Positions 39,296 through 48,787 of a stretch of DNA of 64,000 bases are shown piece after piece. Below the pieces are notes generated by a model, which searched no databases, was not told the origin of the DNA, and was given only the letters and a program-made list of their open reading frames with translations. Origin of the DNA: CAVQJU01 sp963729215 (GTDB taxonomy: Bacteria > Acidobacteriota > Vicinamibacteria > Vicinamibacterales > CAVVIG01); NCBI GenBank assembly GCA_963729215.1, contig CAVSND010000028.1, positions 291,727-355,726 on the forward strand, read 5' to 3'. A program made the translations under genes and the position numbers. Positions within the stretch are counted from its first letter, which is position 1. Every line of letters starts with the position of its first letter.

Positions 39296-40086
39296 CTACG
39301 TCGTGCCGGCCATCCGGTGGAACAACCGTCGACGATCGCTCTCGAAGTGATAGAGCTTCGCGACTTCGATGCGCCTCGCGAGGGAGCCGCAAGCGAGGAT
39401 GGCGGCCAGCATGCCCAGCATCGGGCCGACCCAGTAGATCCACCATCCGTCCCAACGGCCTGAGATCAGCGCAGGACCGAAGGTGCGTGCCGGGTTGGTG
39501 CTCGTACCGGAGATGTGCGCCTCGAGCGGCACCATGACGGCATACAGAAACGGGATCACATACGGCGTGTAGGGTCGCAGATGTCGAAACCCCAGGAAGA
39601 TCATCAGAGTCGCAACCAGGGCAAACGTCGTGACGGCCTCACCCATGACGACCGTTGCCGTTGAGTAGCCCGCACCCGGGATCGTGGCGCCGAACGCGAC
39701 GCTGCGGCCCATCGATCCCCACGCCAGAAGAGGAAGAGCCCCAAGGGAGGCGCCCAGCAACTGCGCGACGATATAGCCACCGCCGTCCGCCCGTCGAGTT
39801 TACGCATCATCCAGAAACCCATGGTGACCGCCGGGTTGATGTGCGCCCCACTTTCTCTACCGACACGCGACAGGGTGACCGCTGTGCCAACACAGCCAAA
39901 GAGAAACGCCGTCAGCGCCATGCGCAGCCGTTCGTTCGGCACGACGCGTCCCATAGGGCTGCCGTCGCCGGACATGACGATCACCACCGACAGGCCGCCA
40001 AACACCAGCGCGGCCGTGCCGATCACCTCGGAGGAGAACAAGCGCCAGCGGACCCGCCAGTCTGTTTTTGCCGACTCTGTCTGCAC
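39296..40086 (-). CDS. Aquaporin/MIP-family channel, copy A, one frame change
   Basis: Major intrinsic protein of about 262 residues with six membrane segments. The first NPA motif is in GAHINPAVTMGF, and the second is in STNPARTFGPAL followed by the aromatic/Arg filter Arg. Relative to the intact copy B it lacks one base near 39785 (TGGC versus CAGGC). The start is GTG at 40086, 22 bases after GH13 copy A. Water versus small-solute selectivity cannot be read. Confidence 0.85.
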
Positions 40087-40107
40087 CGCCTTCTGCTCCG
40101 CTTGGCA

Positions 40108-41660
40108 CTACGACGTATGGACTGCAAGCGCGCGATCGCTCGACGCCGCGGCCGGCGCGCGTTCTCCGGCGCGCGCGACTTCAGGCGCGCTGACGCCGAA
40201 CACGTGGTAGCCCCAGGCGGGCATGTCGAGGTACAGACCGTGCGCGTCGAGATCGCTCTTCTCACGATCGAAACGGCCGCCGCCCATCAGATCGTCAAAA
40301 CGCACCGTGCTGGCGCCGAGATCCTGAAGCGGCAGCCGAACGTGGCACTGGCTCTGGTTCGAGGCGTAGTTGACAGCCACCAGCCAGCGGTCGCCGGCGG
40401 CGCCCTTCCAGAACCACACCACGAAACAGTCGACGGTCCAGTTTCCATCCCACGCCGGCGCGCACTCGAGCAACCGCCATTCACCGTCGCGAAACGCCGG
40501 ATTGCTGCAACACCGCTCGCAGACGTTCGTAGAACTGGTGCAACGCCGTGTCGGTCGGTTCGAGCGGCGCGCGGACGAGGTGCGGCGAGATGCGCTTCCT
40601 GCGGCCTTCGAACTGGCCCTGGTGGAAGAAGCGCAGACCGGGCGTCAGGTAGGTGATGATGGCGGCGGCTTCGTGCACGGGCTGTTCGAAGGTCGCGGCC
40701 GCCCGCGGCTCGTCATGGTTCTCCATGAAGCGCGCGAGCTTCGCCTGGTAGTCGAGCCCGGCGAGGAGATGCTCTCGCACCGGCCGGGCGTGACGGTCGC
40801 GAAGGCGATCGTAGAGCCGCTTGTCGTACGCGTAGTCGAAACCCTGCTCCAGCATGGTCCATTCAAGATCCCAATAGACCTCGGCCATGAAGCAGAAGCC
40901 TGGAACGTGCTCGCGCACGCGCCGTGTCGCGTCCGGCCAGAAGAGCGGCGCGCGGCGTCCCCACGTGCGTTCGAACACGTCCGGCAGCACCAGCATGGCC
41001 ATGTCGCATCGCACGCCATCACACTGTCCTGCGATCCTCAGGAGCTCTCCGGCCATGGCCTCCTGTGTCGCTGGATTGCTGTAGTCGAGCTGAAGTGTGT
41101 CCGGCCAGCCCGCGAAGTACGGATCGCGGCCGAGGGCCAGCACGCGGTCAGCCCCAGTGTTCCTGACCTGCGTGTAGTTGTGCGGTTCGCGCGCCAGATC
41201 GGACGCGGTGCCGGCCACGTAGTACTCAGGGTGACTGGCTGCCCAGGGATGATCGGGAGCCGTATGGTTCGGCACGAAGTCCAACATCAGTCGCAACCCG
41301 CGGCGGCGAAGCCGTTCGCGGATTCGTCCCAGCGCTTCGTCGCCACCCAGTGCTTCATGCACGGTGTACCCGGTGATGGCAAAGCCCGAGCCGGCAATGT
41401 CGTCGTCTTGCAGATCGTGCAGCGTCTCCTGGAATTCGTGGCGCCACTCGGGATTCGCGCGCGAGATCTGCTGCGCGACAGGCCCCGTCTGCCAGACGCT
41501 CAGCAAGCCAGACCCAGTCAAACCCCATCCGGGCGATGCCGTCGAGCTCTGCATCGGGAATGTCATCCAGTGTGGCGTTCCGGCCCAGGCTGCGCGACAG
41601 GTCGGTCAGCCAGACGCGGGTGTTGACTTGGTACAGCGAGGGATAACGCGGTATTGCCAT
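40108..41660 (-). CDS. GH13 alpha-amylase-family enzyme, copy A, two frame changes
   Basis: Duplicate of the enzyme at 44666. The catalytic regions are preserved: DFVPNH (I), GVRCDMAM with the nucleophile Asp (II), FMAEVYW with the acid/base Glu (III) and MENHDEPR (IV). Comparison with copy B shows one extra base near 41505 (CTTGCTGAGC for CTCCTGAGC) and one extra A near 40502 (GCAATCC for GCATCC). AGAGGAG precedes the ATG at 41660. It follows the GH63-type gene by 41 bases in one operon. Confidence 0.85.
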
Positions 41661-41701
41661 GTCAAGTGCTCCTCTACCCAGGCGCTCTATTTCACCGCTC
41701 G

Positions 41702-44458
41702 TCACGGCGCTCGGCACCGCCCGCCGCCTTGCGCTGGTCCTTTGCCCTGGGCGAACGCGGCCTTCTTGCCCATTTCCAGCGCGCGCTCGGGTTCCAGGAC
41801 GCCGTAGAGCTCGATGAGCTTGGCGACGAGTCCGGTCCACCCGGTCTGGTGACTGGCGCCCAATCCGGCGCCGTTGTCGGCGTGGAAGTACTCGTAGAAG
41901 AGGATGTAATCGCGCCAGTGCGGATCGGTCTGGAACTTCTCGCTGCCGCCGTACACCGGCCGGCGGCCCTGATCGTCGCGGGTGAACGTGCTGACAAGCC
42001 GGTTGGAGATCTCCCTGCTCACCTCGAACAGGTTCATCAGCCGGCCGGAGCCGGTGGGGCATTCGATTTTGAAGTTGTCGCCGTAGTACAGGTAGAAGTT
42101 CTGCAGCGCCCTGAGGATGAGCACGTTCACAGGCATCCAGACCGGGCCGCGCCAGTTGGAGTTCCCGCCGAACATCCCCGTGTTCGATTCCGCCGGCAGG
42201 TAATCCACCCGGTACTCCTGGCCGTCCACATGGAAGACATACGGGTTCCGCTCGTGGAACTTCGAGATCGAGCGAATGCCGTGGGGTCCCAGGAACTCGT
42301 TCTCGTCGAGCATCCTGGTGAGAATCCGGCGGAGGCGCTCCGGGTTGACGAGCGCGAGCACACCCCGCTCGGCCACGCCGAAGTGACCTGGCCCGGTCGG
42401 GTGCATCGTCGTCAACAGTTCGGGCATCCGCCGTACGCGCTCCCGCACATAGGCCATCGCGCTCGGGATCTGCTCCCGCTGCGCCTTCTCAATCACCGTC
42501 GTTGCGCACAGTGGGAGGAGTCCGACCAGCGAACGCACCTTGAGCCGCGTCGCGCTGCCGTCGGGCAGCCGCAGGATGTCGTAGTAGAAGCCGTCCTCCT
42601 CGTCCCACATGCCGTCGGGGCCGGACTGGTTCATCGCGGCGGCGATGTAGTAGAAGTGCTCGACGAACTTGAAGACCATGCTCTCGTAGATCGGATCGCG
42701 GGCGGCGAGCTCGATCGCGAGTTCCAGCATGTTCTCGCTGAAGAGGGCCATCCAGGCCGTGCCATCCGCCTGCTCGAGGTGACCGCCTGTCGGAAGCGGG
42801 GCGCTCCGATCGAAGACGCCGATGTTGTCCAGGCCGAGAAAGCCGCCCTCGAACACGTTCTTGCCGAAGCGGTCCTTACGGTTGACCCACCAGGTGAAGT
42901 TCAGCAGGAGCTTGTTGAAGGTCGATCGGAGGAAGTCCAGGTCCGGCGTGCCGCGCTGGGCCTGCTCGGTGCGATAGAGGAACAGCGTGGCAAAGGCGTG
43001 GACGGGCGGGTTCACGTCGCTGAAGTTCCACTCGTAGGCGGGCATCTGCCCGTTGGGGTGGAGGTACGACGCCCCGGAGCATCAGGTCCATCTGGTGCTT
43101 GGCAAAGTCGGGGTCCACGATCGCCAGCGGCAGCGTGTGAAACGCCAGATCCCAGGCCGCGTACCAGGGGTATTCCCACTTGTCGGGCATCGAGATGATG
43201 TCCTCGTTCAACATGTGGTACCACTCCGAGTTCCGCGTGTGGCGATAACCGTGATGAAGCGGGTTGGAGTTGTGCTCGTCGAGCCAGTTGTCCCCGTCGA
43301 AGAAGAAGAACTGCTTGCTCCAGAGCATGCCCGCGAGGGCCTGACGCATCACGTTGGCCGCGTCTTCGCTGACGGATGGCGGCGTGACGGACGCGTAGAA
43401 GTCGTCGGCCTCACGAAGCCTGGCTGCGAAGATTTCGTCGAACGCCTTCCCGAACGGGGCTTCCTGCTTCGGAGAGGTGCGCGAGAGTCGCACGCGAATC
43501 ACCTCGGTCTGACCGGCGCCGACGGTGGCCTTGTAGTGTGCCGCGACCTTCGTACCCTGCCTGTCGGGGTTCACCGCGTCCTGGCTGCCGTGGACGACGC
43601 AGTCGTTGATGCCGTCCTTGACGTGCGCGCTCTCGTTCTTCTGCCCGTGAAAGAGCCGCTCGTGGTTCGTTTCGTTCTCGGTGAAGAGCAGCGGCACGTC
43701 CCTTCGCACGACAGGACGAACTCACCGAGCACCGGGTGCGCCACGGACGCCGCGCTCACGCCTGCCGGCGCCTCTGCCTGACGGAGGTTGGGCTTCCGCG
43801 CGGCCCTGTTGGATTCGGCAATCCAGGCCGACCAGTCGTTGCGGAACCACAGCGTCGGCAGGAGATGCAGCTCTGCCGCGTCCGGTCCCCGGTTGATTGC
43901 TGTGATCTTGACAAGAATGTCGTCCGCACCGCCCTTGGCGTACTCCACGAACACGTCGAAGTACCGATCGTCGTTGAACACGCCAGTGTCGAGGAGCTCG
44001 TACTCCATCTCCTCGCGGGTGCGCCGGCCGTTCGTCTGCAGCAGGTCGGCGTAGGGAAACGCCGCGTGCGGGTACTTGTACAGATACTTCATGTACGAGT
44101 GGGTCGGCGTGCTATCGAGGTAGAAGTAGTACTCCTTGACGTCCTCGCCGTGGTTCCCCTCGCTGTTGGTCAATCCGAAGAGCCGCTCCTTGAGGATCGG
44201 ATCCTTCCCGTTCCACAAGGCCAGCGCGAAGCACAGGCGCTGCTTGTCATCCGAGATGCCCGCCAGGCCGTCTTCGCCCCAGCGATAGGCGCGTGAGCGG
44301 GCCTGGTCGTGGGTGAAGAAATTCCAGGCGTCTCCGTTCTCGCTGTAGTCCTCGCGGACCGTTCCCCACTGGCGCTCGCTGAGGTACGGGCCCCATTTCT
44401 TCCAGTCCACCTTGCCCTCGCGAGCCTCGTCAAGCCTGGGATGTTCAGCTGTGTTCAT
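41702..44458 (-). CDS. GH63/MGH1-like glucosidase, two frame changes
   Basis: About 919 residues in the bacterial 'glucosidase' group of clan GH-G. The N-terminal beta-sandwich contains the EERERLFGLTNxEGNHGEDVKEYYFYLD-type motif. A C-terminal (alpha/alpha)6 barrel has WEYPWYAAWDLAFH, GMWDEEDGFYYD and NWRGPVWMPVN, where the catalytic acids are expected. A missing base near 43700 and an extra base near 43075 break the frame. The gene heads the operon GH63-GH13-aquaporin copy A behind operator O3. Likely cytoplasmic (no signal peptide), acting on storage or compatible sugars; the exact substrate is unknown. Confidence 0.82.
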
Positions 44459-44520
44459 AGCGTCCTCGCTGCTGCTCCCAAATTCCCCAACAACTCCTGG
44501 GCACCGACTCAATGCCGGGA

Positions 44521-44600
44521 CACTTTACAGTCTGGCGGCACGAGCTGACTACTGCCCTTTGGGGCAGTAGACGGCGAGGTCCACGCCTCGCTAGAGTGCT
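44521..44600. promoter_or_regulatory. Divergent promoter region with palindromic operator O3
   Basis: CTACTGCCC and GGGCAGTAG, four bases apart (44549-44570), form a perfect dyad. Twenty bases from each edge lies a -10-like element: CTAGAGTGC at 44591-44599 on the plus strand (for GH13 copy B) and GTAAAGTGT on the minus strand at 44528-44520 (for the GH63 gene). The plus-strand stretch CTAGAGTGCTCATCG is also nearly repeated in the barrel-gene promoter at 37.35 kb. A 9-bp dyad (TGCTCATCG/CGATGAGCA, 44597-44619) lies at the predicted transcript start. Confidence 0.78.
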
Positions 44601-44665
44601 CATCGGCTCGCGATGAGCAACACCGAACTCCGCAGCATCACATCATAGGCTCCAGCGTCACTGAC

Positions 44666-46216
44666 ATGGCAACACCACGTTATCCCTCGCTGTACCAAAT
44701 CAACACCCGCGTCTGGCTGACCGACCTGTCGCGCAGCCTGGGCCGGAAAACCACACTGGATGACATTCCCGACGCAGAGCTCGACGGCGTCGCCGGAATG
44801 GGGTTCGACTGGGTGTGGCTCCTGAGCGTCTGGCAGACGGGGCCTGTCGCGCAGCAGATCTCGCGCGCGAATCCCGAGTGGCGCCACGAATTCCAGGACA
44901 CGCTGCCTGATCTGCGAGACGACGATATCGCCGGCTCGGGGTTCGCGATCACCGGGTACGCGGTGCATGAAGCACTGGGTGGGGACGAAGCGCTGGCACG
45001 ACTCCGCGAACGGCTTCACCGCCGCGGGATGCGGCTGATGCTCGACTTCGTGCCGAACCACACCGCACCCGATCATCCCTGGGTGACCGATCACCCCGAG
45101 TACTACGTGGCCGGGACCGCGTCCGATCTGGCGCGCGAACCGCACAACTACACGCGTGTCCACGGCCCACGGGGTGACCAGGTGCTGGCCCTCGGACGTG
45201 ATCCGTATTTCGCAGGCTGGCCGGACACCGTCCAGCTTGACTACAGCAATCCGGCCACACAAGAGGCAATGGTCGGCGAGCTCCTGAGGATCGCTGAGCA
45301 GTGTGACGGCCTGCGGTGCGACATGGCCATGCTGGTGCTGCCAGACGTCTTCGAACAAACCTGGGGCCGCCGTGCGCCGCTCTTCTGGCCGGACGCGACC
45401 CGACGCGTGCGCGAGAGGGTTCCGGGCTTCTGCTTCATGGCGGAGGTCTATTGGGACCGCGAATGGACGATGCAGCACCAGGGTTTCGACTACGCCTACG
45501 ACAAGCGGCTGTACGATCGGCTCCGCGAGGGTCACGCCAGGCCGGTGCGGGAGCATCTCCACGCCGGGCTCGACTACCAGGGGAAGCTCGCGCGCTTCAT
45601 GGAGAATCATGACGAGCCACGGGCGGCCGCGACCTTCGCGCGCCCCATGCACGAAGCCGCGGCCATCATCACCTACCTGTCGCCCGGTCTGCGCTTCTTT
45701 CACCAGGGTCAGTTCGAAGGCCGCCGGAAGCGCATTTCGCCGCACCTCGTCCGCGCGCCGCTCGAACCGACCGACAGGGCGTTGCAGCAGTTCTACGAAC
45801 GTCTGCGAGCGGTGTTGCAGCATCCGGCGTTTCGCGACGGTGAATGGCGGTTGCTCGAGTGCGCGCCGGCATGGGATGGAAACTGGACCGACGACTGTTT
45901 CGTGGCGTGGTTCTGGAAGGGCGCCGCCGGCGACCGCCGGCTGGTGGCTGTCAACTACGCGGCGAACCAGAGCCAGTGCTACGTTCGCGTGCCGCTTCAG
46001 GATCTCGGCGCCAGCGCGGTGCGATTTGACGATCTGATGGGCGGCGGCCGTTTCGATCGTGAGAAGAGCGATCTCGACGCGCGCGGTCTGTACCTCGACG
46101 TGCCCGCCTGGGGCTACCACGTGTTCGACGTCAGCGCGCCTGAAGTAGCGCGCACCGGAGAACGCGCGCCGGCCGAGGCGTCGAGCGATCGCGCGCTAGC
46201 AGTCCAGACGTCGTAA
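44666..46216 (+). CDS. GH13 alpha-amylase-family enzyme, copy B (intact)
   Basis: 516 residues, cytoplasmic (no signal peptide). TIM barrel with DFVPNH (about 127), GLRCDMAM (nucleophile Asp about 217), FMAEVYW (acid/base Glu about 259) and MENHDEPR (about 310). The C-terminal beta domain ends in a low-complexity Ala-rich tail. The sequence does not match a subfamily I can name; retaining alpha-glucan hydrolase or transferase is as far as it goes. It is followed by aquaporin copy B after 20 bases and is transcribed from the O3 promoter. Confidence 0.88.
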   Translation: MATPRYPSLYQINTRVWLTDLSRSLGRKTTLDDIPDAELDGVAGMGFDWVWLLSVWQTGPVAQQISRANPEWRHEFQDTLPDLRDDDIAGSGFAITGYAVHEALGGDEALARLRERLHRRGMRLMLDFVPNHTAPDHPWVTDHPEYYVAGTASDLAREPHNYTRVHGPRGDQVLALGRDPYFAGWPDTVQLDYSNPATQEAMVGELLRIAEQCDGLRCDMAMLVLPDVFEQTWGRRAPLFWPDATRRVRERVPGFCFMAEVYWDREWTMQHQGFDYAYDKRLYDRLREGHARPVREHLHAGLDYQGKLARFMENHDEPRAAATFARPMHEAAAIITYLSPGLRFFHQGQFEGRRKRISPHLVRAPLEPTDRALQQFYERLRAVLQHPAFRDGEWRLLECAPAWDGNWTDDCFVAWFWKGAAGDRRLVAVNYAANQSQCYVRVPLQDLGASAVRFDDLMGGGRFDREKSDLDARGLYLDVPAWGYHVFDVSAPEVARTGERAPAEASSDRALAVQTS

Positions 46217-46236
46217 CGCCAATCGGGCAGACGACG

Positions 46237-47025
46237 GTGACGACGGAGTCAGCGAAAGACTGGCGGGTCCGCTGGCGGCTGTTCTTCTCCGAGGCGATCG
46301 GCACGGCCGCGCTGGTGTTTGGCGGCCTCTCGGTGGTGGTCCTGATGTCCGGAGACGGCAGCCCCATGGGACGCATCGTGCCGAACGAACGGCTGCGCAC
46401 GGCGCTGACGGCGTTTCTCTTCGGCTGTGTTGGCACAACGGTCACCCTGTCGCGTGTCGGTCGAGAAAGTGGGGCGCACATCAATCCGGCGGTCACCATG
46501 GGTTTCTGGATGATGCGCAAACTCGACGGGCGGGCGGCGGCAGGCTATATCGTCGCGCAGTTGCTGGGCGCCTCCCTTGGGGCTCTTCCTCTTCTGGCGT
46601 GGGGATCGATGGGGCGCAGCGTCGCGTTCGGCGCCACGATCCCGGGTGCGGGTTACTCAACGGCAACTGTCGTCATGGGTGAGGCCGTCACGACATTTGC
46701 CCTGGTTGCGACCCTGTGCATATGCCTGGCGTTTCGACGCCTGCGCCCCTACACGCCGTATGTGATCCCGTTTCTGTATGCCGTCATGGTGCCGCTCGAG
46801 TCACACATCTCCGGTACGAGCACCAACCCCGCACGCACCTTCGGTCCCGCGCTGATCTCGGGCCGTTGGGACGGATGGTGGATCTACTGGGTCGGCCCGA
46901 TGCTGGGCATGCTGGCCGCCATCCTCGCTTGCAGCTCCCTCGCGAGGCGCATCGAAGTCGCGAAGCTCTATCACTTCGAGACCGATCGTCGCCGGTTGTT
47001 CCACCGGATGGCCAGCACGCCATAG
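46237..47025 (+). CDS. Aquaporin/MIP-family channel, copy B (intact)
   Basis: 262 residues with six membrane helices, NPA motifs in GAHINPAVT and STNPARTFGPAL, and Arg after the second NPA as in water-permeable members. The start is GTG at 46237. The pairing with a sugar-processing enzyme suggests a response to osmotic or drying stress, which is inference. Converges on the LOG-family gene 35 bases downstream. Confidence 0.9.
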   Translation: MTTESAKDWRVRWRLFFSEAIGTAALVFGGLSVVVLMSGDGSPMGRIVPNERLRTALTAFLFGCVGTTVTLSRVGRESGAHINPAVTMGFWMMRKLDGRAAAGYIVAQLLGASLGALPLLAWGSMGRSVAFGATIPGAGYSTATVVMGEAVTTFALVATLCICLAFRRLRPYTPYVIPFLYAVMVPLESHISGTSTNPARTFGPALISGRWDGWWIYWVGPMLGMLAAILACSSLARRIEVAKLYHFETDRRRLFHRMASTP

Positions 47026-47060
47026 CCGCGCCGCGCGCCGACTCGATCGCCAGGCACAAA

Positions 47061-47773
47061 TCACAGACCCGCCTTCCACTTCGCGTGCAGCTCCGCGACG
47101 AGGGCAATGGCCTCGTCCGCCGTGTCGACGCAGCGCGGAATCTGCAGATCTTCCGGCTTGGCGAGCGCCAGCCGCGGATCGAGCATGCCGCCTTCGCCCA
47201 CTCGACGAGCCCCGTCCACATCTTGCCGACAAGGATCAGCGGCACTCCGTCCACGTGCCGCACCTGCAGGAGCTGCCAGATCATCAGCGTCTCGAGCACG
47301 GTGCCGATGCCGCCCGGCACGACGACGAACGCGTCGGAGGCGATCACGAAATGATGCAGGCGCGTGAAGAACGTCTCGTGCTCGAAGGCCTGCTCGACAA
47401 ACGGGTTCACGTCCTGTTCGAACGGCAGCTCGACGCGGATGCCCACCGAGCCCGGCGCGCCGGCGGCCTTCGCGCCCTCGTTGGCCGCCTGCATCAGGCC
47501 AGGGCCGCCGCCGGTGACGATGTCGCAGCCCAGTGAGGCGAAGGCGGCGGCCACGCGTTTCACTTCCTCGTACACGAACGTGCCGGGCTGCGCGCGCGCC
47601 GATCCGAAGATCGCGACGCGATAGCGCTCGCGCTTCGACGGCCGGAGCCGCGTGAGATTGTTGACGACCTTCCACAGATCGAGCACCGTCGTCGCCAGAA
47701 TGTCCTTGACGGCTTCCTCATCGGCGAGGCTCACGACGCGTGCCGCGGCCGTCATGTTCGGTTCATTCGACAT
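47061..47773 (-). CDS. LOG-family (TIGR00730-like) nucleotide-processing protein, one frame change
   Basis: About 237 residues, Rossmann-like. It has VAIFGSARA, the glycine-rich GGGPGLMQAANEGA and the diagnostic PGGIGTVLE motif, which in characterised members binds and hydrolyses nucleoside 5'-monophosphates (cytokinin-activating phosphoribohydrolase). The older label 'lysine decarboxylase' is misleading. One base seems missing near 47190; the C-terminus PEDLQIPRCVDTADEAI continues in the next frame. An ATG at 47773 or a start at 47803 is possible. Last gene of the putative serine-acetate operon. Confidence 0.82.
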
Positions 47774-47807
47774 GATCTGCTCAGAGGACTGGCCCGGCGT
47801 CACGTCT

Positions 47808-48787
47808 TCATCGCAGTGCCATGCGAAAGTTCGCGCGCTCGTAAGCCGCGGGATCGGGAATCCGGTCGAAGCTCATGTTGCCGCGCATCTCGCTCAACGA
47901 GCTCCATTCGTGTTCCTGCATCCACGACTCGATGTCCTTGCGGACCGTGCGGAGATGATTGGGGCCGTGACGAAGCAGCGCAGAAACCATCTGCGTGGCG
48001 TGCGCGCCGGCCATGGTGGCCTTGATGACGTCGAGCCGGTATGGATGCCGCCGGTGATGGCGATGGATGCCTTGACACGCCCGGCCAGGGCGGCGGTGCC
48101 GCGGAGACGCAGCGGCAGCTCGGAGGAATCCGACAGCGGCAGCGTACGAATCACCTCGAGTTCGTCGACGTCGATGTCGACGCGATGGAAGCGCGTGAAG
48201 AGGACGAGGCCATCGGCACCGGCCCCATCGAGCTGTTTGGCGAAATGGGCGAAGGCGGTGAGGAGCGGCGCCAGTTTGACGGCGACCGGGATGCGGAGAG
48301 TGCGCTTCACCTCTCGCACGATCTCGATGGCTTGACGCTCGACCTCCGCGGCGCTGGACGTCATGTCGCTGGCGGCGTGATAGAGGTGGAGCTCGAGGCC
48401 GTCCGCGCCGGCCTCCTCGAGCTGTCTGGCGTAGGAGGTCCATCCGCCAGGTGTGACGCCATTGAGCGACGCCATGACCGGAATCCGGACGGCAGACTTG
48501 ATCAGCCGCAGATGTTCCAGGTACTCGTCGGGGCCGAGCGCCACGATCGGATCGGGCGCGTACGTCCCCGCCTCCGCAAACGAATCGTTGTGGCTTTCGG
48601 CGTTGAGGAAGGCGTCCATCTGCTCGCCGGTGATTTCCTCCTCGTACAGCGAGCGCAGCACCAGCAGGGCGGCGCCGGCGTCTTCGAGCGCTCTCACGGT
48701 GTCCAGATCGTCACCGAGCGGTCCTGCGCCGACGATCAGCGGATGGGGCAGACGCATCCCGAGGTACGTGGTGCTGAGATCCATCAC
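47808..48787 (-). CDS. Dihydroorotate dehydrogenase-like FMN protein, one frame change
   Basis: About 326 residues resembling the DHOD-like proteins that commonly accompany pyruvate:ferredoxin oxidoreductase. It starts DLSTTYLGMRLPHPLIVGAGPLG and continues with FMN-barrel elements (PVMASLNG, ELHLYHA, PVAVKLAPLLTAF, ITGGIH). The active-site residue normally Cys or Ser in DHOD is not clearly placed. One base seems missing near 48040; the last 75 residues (KATMAGAHATQMVSALLRHG) follow in another frame. Its start overlaps the PFOR stop as ATGA, so a redox link to PFOR is likely. Confidence 0.8.

Larger units (their letters stand above)
39263..41664 (-). repeat. Copy A of an inverted 2.4 kb duplication (GH13 + aquaporin)
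   Basis: The minus-strand sequence from about 41664 to 39263 matches the plus-strand sequence 44660-47044, with roughly nine in ten residues shared by eye in both genes. Homology starts a few bases before the GH13 start codons and ends about 30 bases after the aquaporin stops (GCGCCGAC). Copy A carries three one-base indels relative to copy B. Confidence 0.85.
44660..47044 (+). repeat. Copy B of the inverted 2.4 kb duplication (GH13 + aquaporin)
   Basis: Inverted relative to copy A (39263-41664) and separated from it by the GH63-type gene and the O3 region. Both genes are intact in this copy. No transposase, integrase or terminal repeats were seen at the edges, so the duplication is probably by recombination rather than a simple transposon. 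Confidence 0.85.

Noticed and set aside
39263..47044. Composite transposon bounded by inverted repeats
   Set aside because: The repeats are metabolic genes and no transposase, integrase or target-site duplication is seen.
47061..47773. Lysine decarboxylase
   Set aside because: The PGGxGTxxE motif marks LOG-family nucleotide hydrolases; there is no PLP enzyme signature.
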